Part shown: positions 46,927-58,609 of the stretch, one piece after another
How positions within the stretch are numbered: position 1 is the stretch's first letter
Layout of the letters: the number at the start of each line of letters is the position of its first letter
Source of the DNA: Tanypteryx hageni
Lineage: Eukaryota > Arthropoda > Insecta > Odonata > Petaluridae
Assembly: GCA_028673005.1 (NCBI GenBank)
Contig: CM054117.1
Span: 35,418,061 to 35,482,060 of the forward strand
Reading direction: 5' to 3'
Length of the DNA: 64,000 bases
Notes under the pieces: model-generated
The model's input: the letters and a program-made list of their open reading frames with translations, nothing else
Told to the model about the DNA's origin: nothing
Databases searched by the model: none
Program-made: the position numbers and the translations under genes

Positions 46927-47564
46927 TAACTAAAACACGCACAAGACCTATAAACGTACTTTTAATGTTTTCATGAATAATCTCGCTTTTAACGATTGGC
47001 CCTCCACCTATTTCGTTCGTACTCATTTTGCTATTGCTCTAGAGTCCACTTGAGTTAGAATGCTATTATGTAACGCATGCTAAGTTGAACTGTGACTGCG
47101 GAGAATAGCCTTTAGGGAGAAAAACAAAGACGTCATCTTAATAATGAGTCTTTATGATGTTCCCAGCAGGATATCTTATAACTGTATGCTGAATTAAATG
47201 TCTCAGTTAGTCAGTCGTATATTACTGGTATCATTTCATCATTCACAATGGTGCGCATTAATGAAAAAATTTACGATCGAATAAATTGTCACCCAATAAA
47301 AAAATCACCCATATAACAAAAGAAGAATTTATAGTCGAAAAATTAACTGCAATCTTCATCTCCCTTCCTCTTCCCCCTTCCCCCTCTCTCATTCTCTCTC
47401 GATGACTCTTGACGTCATTGCTCCTCTACGACACGCAATAAAAAAGGAAATAGATATTACTACCCCTGAATAATCAAACTATTCAAGATAATAGGTTGCC
47501 TCCAATCGTGTTCTTCTCGCCTGTCGTTTATCTTTCTCTCACTCTCAAAAAATTTCAACTTCGT

Positions 47565-47780
47565 ATCGCCTGCGGAAATACATAAACCTTGAAAATTTGT
47601 ATAAACAATTGCGAATTTTTAGCGTCCGCATTGTTGCACTTTTTCCAGATTTTCGTTTTTTTCTAGTCGGTTTTGCACAAAATCCTACCTAAGAAAAAAA
47701 TTTCGAACCTCCAGCTCATCTGGAAGTGCCTAAACATTAGTATCCTCCTCCTCCTCTGTAAGGAACGTCTATATATAATG
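47565..47780 (-). mobile_element. Fragment of the hairpin/CTAG repeat family
   Basis: Reverse-oriented 5' part: AATTTGTATAAACAATTGCG, CTCCAGCTCATCTGGAAGTG and TCTGTAAGGAACGTCTATA, as in 18780-18990. Confidence 0.6.
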
Positions 47781-47782
47781 TT

Positions 47783-48399
47783 TTGGCTCCGCTAGTACTG
47801 AGTTTTTCCTTAATATGTTCATCGTATTTTTCACCGTTACATTTTCTTGTAATAAATCTGTCCATTTTTAAAGGCGCAAGTTTTATAATTTTTATTAATG
47901 ATAATTGGACGAAACCACAAATATCACACAGTTTCCTACCAACGGTATTACACATAACACTTAATGCAAAATTATTATATACAGAATAAACTCACGAAAC
48001 ACATTCACAGACACCAAATTGTACTATAAGCCAGCCACGAATCTAGGCTAGTACTGATTCGATAAAGGAATGCGCCAGAGTCGCGGACAGCGAGGAAGGT
48101 TACCGCAGGCGGAGCATGCTACATACGTCATCGTAGACTCATGTCAGAGAGCAACGAGAACCAATCGGTTGTCTATGACTCATGCACAAGGGATTCGGTT
48201 ACTATGACAATGCTGACAACGTTGTTGTCAGGCTTACTGTTTACGTGCCTTCCAAAGCAGTGATACTTTTGGACTGGATTCAACTAGTCTTAATACTGTG
48301 TTGTGTGTTAGTTTATTTGTTATAACTCTGTATATAATAGGTGGAAGACGCTAGCAATTTCTCTTCCAAGTCTCGCGGCACACCGGTTGAGAACCACTG
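47783..48399 (-). mobile_element. hAT transposon fragment (N-terminal end)
   Basis: On the minus strand it begins CAGTGGTTCTCAACCGGTGT, a typical hAT end (48399 downward). An open frame near 47780-47870 gives MDRFITRKCNGEKYDEH and STSGAKT, like the N-terminus of many hAT transposases. It is cut off at 47783 next to the hairpin/CTAG repeat. Confidence 0.6.
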
Positions 48400-48666
48400 C
48401 TCTAAAGTGTTAAACAGATTTAAATGTTTTGGGATTTATTGTGTTCATATAAAAAGTAAGCGTCTTTGGCTGTGCTTTTATTAAATAATTATAAATTGGG
48501 CTTTCACAACAAAAAAGGGAATATTTCAAATGCTATGGATAGTTATTTATAATTTTTTTTAAATGAATCATTTTTTATCATGCTGCATGGATGCGGAGAA
48601 TTATTTGCTAATTCAACCGGGCGTGTTCATTCGTATGCAGATGATTAACGTCACTTCATCGTCTTC

Positions 48667-48796
48667 CTACTTGCACGTGCATTGAAACCGAAATGCCTCT
48701 CCGCAATGCTCGCCTTTGTAACCTTGCTGCACGCAATGCCTGATGCACATGTGCTCATTGCGCGGACACCAATTTCTGCGATTGAATAAGGTGCAT
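48667..48796 (-). CDS. Defensin-type mature-peptide exon, divergent fourth copy
   Basis: Minus strand, from an acceptor CCATTTGCAG| (48806-48797) to TAG at 48669-48667, 42 codons. The frame reads NWCPRNEHMC, IRHC, then GEHC, FQC and TCK, giving C-x6-C-x3-C-x9-C-x7-C-x-C, identical to the spacing of the three + strand defensins; CP after the first Cys and the final C-x-C are also kept. Another overlapping minus-strand frame is longer and hides it. The exon starts in phase 2, not phase 1 as in A-C, which suggests either a different intron or a 1-base change that breaks it. No leader exon was found up to about 50.7 kb; a MITE occupies 49609-50291. So it is either a distant paralogue with a remote leader or an orphaned exon. 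Confidence 0.6.
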
Positions 48797-48899
48797 CTGC
48801 AAATGGAAGAATATTTTTTTTCGGTATGAATTCCACAAATTTGATATTTTTCCTATCATATTTTATCTGTATACTAATTAAAGACATAAACACGTATAT

Positions 48900-49600
48900 T
48901 TACACAAACACCGCATTGGTATAATCATTTCTTATGTCTCAGTTTTTATAATTCGTCAGTGATTTCAGAAATACTTCCTTAAAATGGGTCTTCTTATGTG
49001 CATAGAAATTATGGTGGAACATTACAAATGATCAAGGTAACTTTTCAAAGAATAATTGTTTGATGTTCGTCTCTACTCGGTATTTCATTTGTGGGCCGAG
49101 AAATTTCTCATATTCCGGAGGGATATAATTGAAAGTAATGGGAATACATCTTTGGTTAAGTAACAAAGGACTATATCGAACAGCATAAATTTTCTTCAAC
49201 GGAATATTCGTTTAAATAAGGGCATATATTAATAGGCTACAAAAGCTTACTGGAAAATCGGGAATGAGCTGATTAACCTGAGAGTAATTCAAACTCGTGA
49301 AAAAGTATGAAGCGATTCATCTTTTGTCCATTCAGAGAATACCGCAGTGACGGCAACGGAATGAGCTTATCTACATTTACGTGTTACCCTGCAACTCGCC
49401 AAATCGGTGGCTGGCAAGAGATGGAATCCACCAAAGTCTACCCAACACTTATCTCTTGCAGGTTTTACTTTCCTGTCATGACCTCGTAGTGTCCTCCGAC
49501 AGATAAAACCCCGTCCTACACTCTATCTCAAGCATTTTATCGTTACGATCGTTCAGGCTAACATGGGATGCAGTCTAATTTTGGATAAAAATTCTGCATG
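48900..49600. other. Unassigned stretch upstream of the minus-strand defensin exon
   Basis: Searched by eye for a minus-strand leader exon; none is convincing. No repeat recognised. Confidence 0.35.
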
Positions 49601-49608
49601 ATCCCTTA

Positions 49609-50291
49609 AAGCCATGCCACACGGACCAAGTTTATCTCGCATCTTCTCTAAGAGAACGTACCACACAAGAAATCGTAAGGTTTGGGGTGCGAAATGTGCG
49701 ATTTTCTCACAATATGTTGTTCGAGAAGTAGTTTAGAGCGCTTCCTATTTTCCTATGATAGTTTCCATACAACGGCCAATCAGAATCAAGGATGGTGAAA
49801 AACATAAGAAAGCTACGGTCCGTAGTAGGCGTGGGTTTCCGACTTCCGGTTAGCGAGGTCTCGGCGTCCTTATTGTCTCCATTGAGAAAAATGAGTGCTC
49901 CGTGGAGTAGAGAAGCAGTTGATGCTTTAATTATCAAATGGCAACACTTTCCCTGCCCTTATAATACTAAAGACAAAGTGTATTATAACAAAAATGCACG
50001 ACTCCTTCGATTTCTTCTGCGAACACGTCTCTCTTCTTGGCTATCTTCCTCAACACTCTCGTCAATTAAAATTGCCGCAGCAGCCAAAAGTACAGGATCG
50101 TTATAAATCACAATCAACGTAGGATCGACTGTCAATGCAATCGGCAAAACGCTAGCAGAAGTGCTTGCAACTAAAAACACTCATGTGAAAGGGCGGGCCA
50201 AGATTGTATGATAGAAAGTTGCACGCAAGTTGTGCCTAGAACTTTCGTTCAGAGAAAGTGAGAGATAAACTTGGTCCGTGTGGCGTAGATT
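49609..50291. mobile_element. PIF/Harbinger-type MITE with MADF-like remnant
   Basis: Inverted ends include GCCACACGGACCAAGTTTAT on the left (from 49614) and its complement on the right (ending 50286), over about 30 bp with few mismatches. A 3-bp TTA duplication lies at 49606-49608 and 50292-50294, as in PIF/Harbinger. Inside, on the + strand, a frame has MSAPWSREAVDALIIKWQHF followed by LYN-like PYNTKDKVYYNKNAR, which matches the start of a MADF domain, the DNA-binding partner protein of these transposons. 683 bp. The interior is a deletion derivative. Confidence 0.75.
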
Positions 50292-50299
50292 TTACAGTA

Positions 50300-51000
50300 T
50301 GGCCAAAGAGAGCCGGTTTTATATTCGTACCGGGAATTCGGGAGCGCATTCAGTGAAAATAATGGACGTTGAGTATTAAAAGTAGCTTTCAACATGCCTT
50401 ACAATTTGGAGATTTTTTACAATCTTAAGTTAGCCGATGCAGCGCTGTCGTGCACCTGACCCGTTCATGCGCTTCTTTCTTTTTACTGTTATCAGCACCT
50501 ATGTTACATCGGAGACAAACTTTATAATAACGGCATGTGCCTTATCTAAACTACTTTTAATTCACTGAACATTAATTATAACATTACAGTCCTTTAAATG
50601 TATATTGTTCCTTCTTACATTTCTCTATATAATTTGAGACTCAATATGTATCTTATATGTAGTAACTAGTATATTACCCTTCAAAAATGACGGATTCAAA
50701 TTAATTTAAACAAAAACGGAATTTAAATTTTTGCTAAATTTATTTATGTATAATGTATTTCATATCTATAAAATGTCTTTGTGTACTAAATTTAGAGATT
50801 TTGATTTGGGACAAGAATATGAGCTCAAGTTTTGATAATTACATTGTGGTCAAGGCAGTTATCGTTAAAATCGCAATATTTCACCAAAATATGTAACGTA
50901 AACGTTTAATATGAGCGATTTCAAGCTGTAGGGGGTAAAGGTGAATAGAATAAGAAACATCGTTAATTTTTCTTTAAAATACATAGTTTAAATTAGATGA
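50300..51000. other. AT-rich stretch, nothing recognised
   Basis: No ORF, repeat or RNA gene that I can support. Confidence 0.35.
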
Positions 51001-51007
51001 TAGTAGG

Positions 51008-51200
51008 TCAGTATTTTAACTTTCTCATATACGTAGTATATTGATGAAGTATTGTTATCGTGAAAAAATTCGATTTCGAGATTTTGATGGAAATACACGT
51101 TTTAGGTTTCCCTGAGTCCATAACGGTGGTTTTAGCCATGCCGTCTGTCTGTCTGTTCGCCGTTCTAGGGCCCAAACGCGTGCATAAAATCGAATGATAT
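51008..51200 (-). repeat. Interspersed repeat block (RTE-like tail), inverted
   Basis: Reverse complement of the block at 41400-41580: TTTAACTTTCTCATATACG, GATTTTGATGGAAATACACG and a TGTCTGTCTGTTCG run in the opposite orientation. Confidence 0.5.
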
Positions 51201-51853
51201 CTTGTATTTGTGCAAAATATCATCTTTTGCATACCCTTTTTTTCATAAAAATGATATTGCACAAAAATAAAAGGTAATTTATTCTGGGCAGTTTTTAGAA
51301 AAATTTCATTTACTCAAAAATGGCTGCAGAGAATTTGATTAAAATCAATCAAATTGTAGAGCCTGATGTCACAAATAATACTGAGTAAGCTATATGCCTC
51401 TTGAAATCACTATTTGGCGTCCAGTGATATTACAATGTACAGTCATATCCAAAAGTATTCCAACAATTTGAGCGGCACCGATTTCGCGGCAGACTGAATT
51501 TTAACTTCATATCTACGTGAATGTTATGTCAGTCGGTGTAATCCTGTCGTGACGCCACCTCAACCGTCAAGGTTTATTATTGTATACAAAACGACGTATT
51601 CTTGTGTATCGATCGGAGTTAACAAAGATTATTCCGCGTCTCGGCCAATCGTTTGAACATGCTATTATAATTCGCCATTGTTATTTAACAGTCATTCTTG
51701 CATCGTTATGATAGCGATAGCAGGCCAATGTAATTGTTTTTTATCCGTGAGGGTGGTTTGGGGAGGGCTGAAGCAAACTCGCTGCGTAATTAGTTCTAAC
51801 TAGGCTGTCCCTTGCAGCTTCGCTTACAAAGAAATCAATAAAAATTAGTTATA

Positions 51854-52458
51854 CAGGGTGTGGGGAAAATGGCACACACTAACAATGGAGATGAGTAGAA
51901 AAACTCAAAACTAAGAAAAATGTATAAGGAACAAATTCTCTAGAATGCATAGGTAGCGAGATAAGGTAGGACGTCTTTCTCATTCGCTGGTCCAGCCGGC
52001 AAAACACATTTTTGTCTGGATGGCGGCGTGCTGGATACCTTTCTGCATAAGCCCTGGCTACAGCATAGGCCCGGTTAACAAACGCAACAAAGATCAAGTA
52101 CATTTCATAGTATTCGTGTAACATGTAGTCCATATCATTTTCTCTTCCGTGCTGACGGCATACTGCTATGGAACGACTGCACAGTATGACAGTAGGCCTG
52201 CATACTGCGCGCTGAGTGTTGATCACTCTCGTCCGTGGTATTGCAATGAGCTATATTTGTCTTTTCTGTGCCACACGTGACGTCTTGTAATCCTTGGTCT
52301 TCTCAAAGCAGTCATGCTTGTCCCAATTGACAGTTCCTTCTTACTATGATATCTCGGTACCGATCCATTCTAGAGAATTTGTTCCTTATACATTTTGCTT
52401 AATTTTGTGGTTTTCTATACGTCCCCATTGTTACTGTGTGCCATTTTCCCACACCCTG
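51854..52458. mobile_element. Mariner-like MITE with about 100-bp inverted ends
   Basis: Starts CAGGGTGTGGGGAAAATGGC and ends in its near complement ATTTTCCCACACCCTG, flanked by TA on both sides. The inverted similarity runs about 100 bp inward (GGAACAAATTCTCTAGAATG with its partner at 52365-52395). 605 bp, no transposase. Confidence 0.75.
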
Positions 52459-52462
52459 TATA

Positions 52463-53000
52463 CAGTAGAAACTCGATTATCTGCCACCCTTTTATCCATT
52501 ACCTTCTATTAAATGTCACACCGCTAGAGTTTTTGTCTCAAAGTTTGAACATATATTCATAGTACTAAGAATTACATTCGTCCATGTAAAATTTCTGTTA
52601 GGTAATGTTTACTTTTATATGGCATTATTTCAGCCATTCCTAGAAAAAATTCGTGTTCACTTCTCTTTAATGATTCTCGGGATCAACACCAAACGTTTTC
52701 ACGCACACAAAAAATTCTCGGAATTAACAACCCCTACTGTTTTCGTTTATCACCTAAAATTTTCTGATAGTTTTGAACGATCAACCTGTGTGGTAAATTC
52801 GCATGCCCTAGATAAATCGCGGAAAAGAGGGACGCGTATCTTTTTGGACTTAATAAAAAAGTTCAAAATCCTTCGATGTTTAAGGAAAGTCGAAAGTGCT
52901 TCCAGTTTAACAGAAATTTACGGTGTTTCAAGAACGACCATTAATTAATTTGTAGTGGGATGGTGACAAGATTGAGGTCTCGGTAAGCAAAATGGAAGTG
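52463..53000 (+). pseudogene. Pogo/Tigger-like remnant with CENP-B-type HTH
   Basis: CAGTAGAAACTCGATTATCT (52463 on), after TA, is a typical pogo/Tigger end. The frame 52619-52948 contains KRGTRIFLDLIKKFKILRCL and SSLTEIYGVSRTTIN (about 52816-52948), the N-terminal helix-turn-helix of CENP-B/pogo transposases. The DDE catalytic domain is not seen. Confidence 0.55.
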
Positions 53001-53339
53001 AACTATGGAATCGTAACTCGAAAGATAACGATGAAATGTGACACTCACAACCAACTTGATATCGCAATGTGTCTGAGACACCCTGAGAATGAAGGCAGAG
53101 ACAGCCATCGAAACGTTGGGAAACCAAATCATCACCCGGCTGGAAACCCGAGAAAACTTCATTGCAGCCATTCGCCGGGAAAACCTCAAATCTTTCTAAT
53201 ACTCTCCTCGTAATACGTATGGAGTGAGTAAAGAAGATTGGAAAGATGCACACATCATGGATGCATACATGCGAGGCAGATGCATTCTTTTGATTTATGT
53301 AATCGTGTCAAAAGAGAAAATATTAATGGCTTAGTATAT

Positions 53340-55640
53340 AGGGTTGCCATACGTACTGAAAAATCAGGATTTCCTGAATTTTAACCTTTTCGAGAGTGTT
53401 CTGAAAGAAATCCTAAATTCATGGCAAATGTCCTTATTTTTAATGTTGTTTTTTTTCATATAATTTTCCATACTAAATGGCATTTTTTTAAATCATTGCT
53501 TTATGCATTGACTATTCTCTTAGAGCAAGCGTTATCACCTTAGATTATCAAAACCATAGAGTACATACTTCATTCTATGATCTCTGCCATAGAGTACGTA
53601 ACTTCATTCTATCGTCTCTCCCAGTGGTTATTTTTTTTATCACTATTTCAATGTCATTCCCTGTTCCTGGCATTCTGCATATCCATTTTCCAAACAGAGA
53701 CTTCTGACCACAGACTTGTGACCAGAGACTTCCGACCATTTGGTACTTCATTACTTCCATGTGAACACATGTGTCTGGGATTGTGTGGACAAGATTTGAT
53801 TATTGTAAATAATGTTTTACCTCCTAATACCTTAGACATTGTAAAGGAAGCAATCAAAGATGTAGATTTTTTTGAGTGTGAATACAGATGCTTCAAACAA
53901 GAAGTACCATAAAATATTTCCTGTGTTAATTCAGTGTTTTGATAATGATAGTGGCATTCAGACTAAACTAAATGAACTTGAGGAACTTGAACAGGAAACT
54001 TCCATTACTGTGTCCCAATATGTACTGAAAACCATGGAACTCTTTGATATTTCAAGGAGAGTTATTGCTTTTGGGAGGGATAATACCAATACAAACTTTG
54101 GAGGTGTGAACAGAGGGGATGGAAATATTGCACTTTCCCACCTAAAGAATGAATTAGAATGTGGACACAGTCTGATAGGAGTTGGTTGTCCAGCACACAT
54201 ACTATACAACACCTTTCATCAAGGATCTGACAGTTTAAGTATTGATGTTGAGGTCATTGTATTGAAAATATTTAGTTGTTTTTCTATTTACATAGTAAGA
54301 GTGCAAAAGCTCGAAGAGTTTTGTGATTTTGTGAACATTATGTACCAAGACCTTCTTGGTCATTCAAAGACCAGATAGCTGAGTCTTTATCCAGCAATTG
54401 ACAGGATCCTCTCTTCATTTGAGGGTTTAAAATCATATTTTATGTCAATTGAAAACTGACCAAAAATATTGAAACAATGTGGTTCTTTAATTCTCATTGA
54501 GCCTCTTTCAAAAAGCAATTCTGAAAATAGAAAAAGAAAGTAACTATGTAAAAATTGTAAAATTGTTTTGAACAAAGTAGAAATCAGATTCAGAAGAATT
54601 TCAAAAGTGAAGTAAATGACTTTTACAACTCTTGCATGGGCTATATTGATAAATGATCATGTCATTTCAAAGAAATGCCTTCCTTTCAGTGGATGATTCT
54701 GGAGGAAATTCCACAGTGGCACCACATTGAAAAGTCAGTGGAGTTTTTGATGAAAAAGGGTCCTAAAATTGATGACAGACTTCTCTTTGACCAGGAAATT
54801 TGTTTGAAGGATTTTGTGTCTAAAAAATTTGAATCCGAACAAGTAGAAACGTTTAGTACAATGCTTGCAACTGAGAGATGGGTAGAGTTTTTTAAAACAT
54901 GTAAGAGTTCAGAGCAGTACTCTGAACTATTGAAGATAGCCCAATTTTATTTCAGTCTACTGCTGTGCTGTTGAGAGAGCATTTTCTTTAATGAACAGTC
55001 AGTGATCTGATGAAAGAAACATTAAAAGTGTCCTCAGTGAGTAATTTTTCTAGTGCAACTCAATATGAAATCCATGAGATGCATTGATTTTCATCAATAT
55101 TTAATAAGAAATGATAGGTTAATGAAGACAATTACCTCATTAAGAAAATGACGTACACAGATTTTAAAAAGTTTCAATTTGAGCATGTGAGGCAGTGTTG
55201 TCATATTTTAATGCGTATTTGTACAATCATTTCTTTGATCATTAGGCAATGTTCATGTATGCAAAACAGTGTGTCCAGTCTAAGGCATGAAACAAATAAT
55301 AGGCACTTAAGAGTAATGTTGTATAAAATTGTCATATTTTAAAGAATGTGTATTTTTTAAATCATTTCATTGAGCATGATAATGAATGATGATGAAAACA
55401 ATTATGTAATATTCATGTATGTAAAACAGTGTGCCCAATCTAAGGCATGAAACGAATAATGCTTAAGAGTAATATTGTATAAAACTGTTACATTTTAAAG
55501 AATGAGTATTTTTAGAATAATTTCATTGAAAGTGAATGAATTATGATGAAAACATTTTAACATTCATGTGTAAAACAGTGTGCCCAGTGTAACGCATGAA
55601 ACAAATCATGGTTAGTCTACTATACTAATTTTACAACTCT
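53340..55640 (+). pseudogene. hAT transposase, broken second family
   Basis: The 5' edge may be AGGGTTGCCATACG at 53340; the 3' end is not certain. In the frame 53872-54378 one reads NTDASNKKYHKIFP (first catalytic region), RRVIAFGRDNTNTNFGG (second Asp region), GVGCPAHILYNTFHQ, IDVEVIVLKIFSCF and a KTRWLSL-like site, which here reads KTR then a stop (TGG to TAG). Further on, AIDRILSSFEGLKSYF, then in another frame KIAQFYFSLL (54935-54964). The hAT C-terminal dimerisation motif appears as ERAFSLMN-like GESIFFNEQ with shifts (54970-55000). Several stops and shifts make it dead. It differs in family from the element at 30916. Confidence 0.75.
55140..55625. repeat. Threefold degenerate repeat downstream of the hAT gene
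   Basis: Blocks with CAATGTTCATGTATGCAAAA, then ATATTCATGTATGTAAAACA, then ACATTCATGTGTAAAACAGT recur at about 150-180 bp (near 55245, 55405 and 55560), each followed by GGCATGAAAC-like text. This looks like a tandem duplication in the 3' part of the element. Confidence 0.5.
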
Positions 55641-56199
55641 AATGTTCTTTTTTATTTTGCAAGGCATGTAAAAAATACAACCACTTCCCCCTCCCCCTCG
55701 GTTCCAGTGTTAAAACGAGCATGTTTTCCAAAAACATCGAGGTGTCCAGAATTTCACTTCTGCTATTACGGCAAGCCTATTAGTATAATGTCTACGAACT
55801 GAAATGCCCGTAGTGATGCCTATGACATATCGAATTTTTGATTCACCGATTAATTTCCTTATCAATTGTAATTAATAATACAATCGACTATTACTTAAAA
55901 CATATCTTACTCGAATAGATGTAATATAATCTGTATGTTTACGTAATACCTTCATCGTAAATTATTCATTTCTTTTCACTTACAAATGTTGTGTATCCAT
56001 AAAGAAAATAGACGTATGTGCGTGCGCATGAAAAATTAAACTACCTATCTAGTAACACTTTTGTGAAGTCAGTCAGAAATCTGCATCAAGGAATTCTGAA
56101 TGTATAACCGAGCAGTCAGTCACACACAGTTTGGAAATTGATTTATCTTGCAATTACTTACAACTCATCTGTGAAAATGAAGTTCACTTAATAACGAAA

Positions 56200-56385
56200 T
56201 TTTAGTAAGGGTGAACTACTTAAGCAAAAAAACGAGGGGATTATAAAGCCCAATGCATTTCGCCCACAACGTGGGCATCTTCAGGGGCGACCTGTGTCGC
56301 TCACAACGTGGGCATCATGCATTGGTCTTTATAATCCCCTCGTTTTTTTGGCTTAAGGAGTTCACCCTTACTAAAACATCAATTC
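56200..56385. mobile_element. Foldback element with paired hammerhead-like loops
   Basis: Left arm TTTTAGTAAGGGTGAACT...CCCAATGCA (56203-56256) pairs with TGCATTGGTCTTT...TCACCCTTACTAAAAC (56318-56377). The loop holds CCCACAACGTGGGCAT twice (56263 and 56303). On the minus strand CTGAAGA (56284-56278), a GCCCACGTTGTGGGC stem and GAAA (56261-56258) resemble a hammerhead core. Arms match over more than 50 bp. Confidence 0.6.
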
Positions 56386-57079
56386 AGCCAAAAGTTTTTG
56401 AGCTACCACATTACTAATAACGGAATGATGATGGCTGCAACAACAATTTAACCCAATGAATTATAAAAAAGATATACCATTACAATTTCGTGCATTCCGT
56501 CAACTTCTTACGTCGGTGTTTAACGTGGAATACACGGAAAATGCTATCAAATAGGAAGGAGAAACTCTGCGAAAGTGTTTTATTTTTTAAACGCATATAT
56601 CTCGACTGTTTTTGAGAGTTGGGCCTTGTCACTTTCGCTATTTCCGTTATGTAACAAATACTAACCAGGGGATTTGATAAAACCGATGAAATTATTGATT
56701 CGAAATTCGTAAATCCACTCGTACTTCTACTATTAGAACTAATTATGCAGCGAGTTTGCTTCTGCCCTCCCCAAACAAACCCTCACGGAAAAAAAACAAT
56801 TCCATGGGCCTGCTAACGCTATCATAACGTAGCAAGAATGACTGTTAAATAACAATGGCGAATTATACGTTCAAGCGATCGGCCAAGACGCAGAATAATC
56901 TTTATTTAACTCCGGTCGATACGCAAGAATACGTCGTATTTTATACAATAATAAGCCTTGAAGGCTGAGGTGGCGTCACTACCAACTGACATAGCATTCA
57001 CGTAGATATGAAGTTAAAATTCAGTCTGCCGCGAAATCGGTGCCGCTCAAATTGTTGGAATATTTTTGGAAATGACTGT

Positions 57080-58060
57080 AAATACTCGGATAATCGAAAT
57101 ATCTTTGATATAATCTGTTCTATAATAATAATTTCAAACAAAACTTATAGAACATAGTACTTGTGTTTTATATAAATAGATAGCACATCTGACAGTGATT
57201 CAAGAATCAATTAGTTGTAGTTAACGTAATGGGCGAAAATTGATACATTACCAACTTGATCAGTTACTACATCAGATGGAGCCACAATTATGGCGCCCAA
57301 GAGAAGCATAAATCGCACGATTGGCCACTCCGTCTCAGACAGAACAGATGAACCGGATGGTTTCCAAACTTGTTAAATGCGCTATATTCCATTTACCCAT
57401 AAAAGTTAGACAAAATTACACCTATTTCGTACAGGAAGGAATTAAAATAATCTCCGTTAACTTCAAGACTCACCTAAACAACGTGACCTGTCCACTGGGT
57501 TTCTTTGAAAGAACTAGTTCGGATATGAATTCAGAACGCCGGCAGGAACTTTTATATTTCCATTGTATGAACTGTTGCAATTCAAAAGAAAAATGGCATC
57601 CGTCAATAACGATAAGGTAATTACTGTCTCTTTTTATGAGTCGTTGAAGGTGACACAGACAAGAACGTCGAGACCGCTCTTCGGAGCGACATCGCGGAAA
57701 TATACGGTCGTTCTCAGAAAATGAGAGGATCTGTTTTTGTGAAAAATATCCCGTTTGAAAATGCTTAAATTTTATGGTTTCCACATTATTATGCGTTCTT
57801 CGCACAAAGTGAACGCATATAGGGGAGGTCGTTGTCAGTCCGTCCGCATGTTTGAACTCGGGAACCGCTGGACGTATTTTGATGGAATTTGGTATTGGGG
57901 TGTTTTATTGAAATTTGTCGATCTTAAAGAACGCACTTGGAAACTCCATACTTGTTTACTACGCAGAAAATTCATTTTTCGACAAAGAAACATTTTAAGC
58001 TAATCTCGATGAAAAAATATGGAAAGTGAATTCAGTGTCAGTTACAGAAAAGCTTTGAAG
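57080..58060. other. Unassigned region with an old repeat block
   Basis: Open stretch at 57321-57620 on the + strand has no recognisable domain. GAACCGCTGGACGTATTTTG (57858 on) is of the same kind as 40590 and looks like an old interspersed repeat. Confidence 0.35.
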
Positions 58061-58071
58061 AAAAATTTTGG

Positions 58072-58606
58072 TTCTGTTCTAATAACCGGGTGAAGGTCAA
58101 TGCAGCGACAGTAGTGCTGTCGATGGCGAGAAAGTGACGATAAATGGTGCTAACCATTCATGGCCACTACGGCATAACAACCTCCTCGGCCGCCTCGGTT
58201 GGGTTGGTTAGTTGGTTCCTTTCCTTTCCATATTCATTGTTTCCCTCCTCGGGTTGATGCCTCCCCTAAAGTATCACGAACTGCCAGTTTCTACAGGAAC
58301 GCAGAGTGATTGCAAGTGAACTACGTACGAGACTGTAGTTCAATGTCTCCTCGCTTTATCGCCTTTTAGTAGTACCATTTCCATAGGAGTACCATTTCTC
58401 GCTGCTTTCTCGTCATCGACAGCGCAACTGTCGTCCTCTTGACTTTCTCCTGGTTATTAGGACAGTACCTCCTTTTCTAATTCTTTAACCCTTGCCACAT
58501 TCCCTCCCTCATCCTCTACAACTACATAGTCATGTAGATAAGCAACAGAATCGATATGAAATTCCAGTCCCAACTCTTGGCCTTCACTCGGTTATTAGAA
58601 CATTAC
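58072..58606. mobile_element. Inverted-repeat element of about 530 bp
   Basis: TTCTAATAACCGGGTGAAGG (58077 on) is mirrored by CCTTCACTCGGTTATTAGAA (58580-58599). Just inside, CGACAGTAGTGCTGTCGATG and CATCGACAGCGCAACTGTCG (58414-58433) are also inverted. Interior has no ORF. Superfamily unknown. Confidence 0.55.
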
Positions 58607-58609
58607 TAA

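Larger units (their letters stand above)
51440..57078. mobile_element. 5.6-kb interval bounded by 350-bp inverted repeats and TA
   Basis: Left arm 51440-51800 and right arm 56733-57078 are inverted copies of each other. They begin CAGTCATATCCAAAAGTATT and end in the complement AATATTTTTGGAAATGACTG, with a TA at each outer edge (51438-51439 and 57079-57080), as for Tc1/mariner/pogo elements. The left arm contains ATTTCGCGGCAGACTGAATT. Within lie other transposons (51854-52458, about 52463, 53340-55640, 56200-56385). It may be one large element hit by nested insertions, or two MITEs in opposite orientation. Confidence 0.65.

Noticed and set aside
48651..48893. 80-residue minus-strand frame overlapping the divergent defensin exon
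   Set aside because: Runs through the splice acceptor and reads the exon in the wrong frame; the cysteine-patterned frame is the meaningful one.
49983..50180. Minus-strand frame with many Arg and acidic residues near 50 kb
   Set aside because: Lies inside the Harbinger-type MITE antisense to the MADF remnant; not an independent gene.
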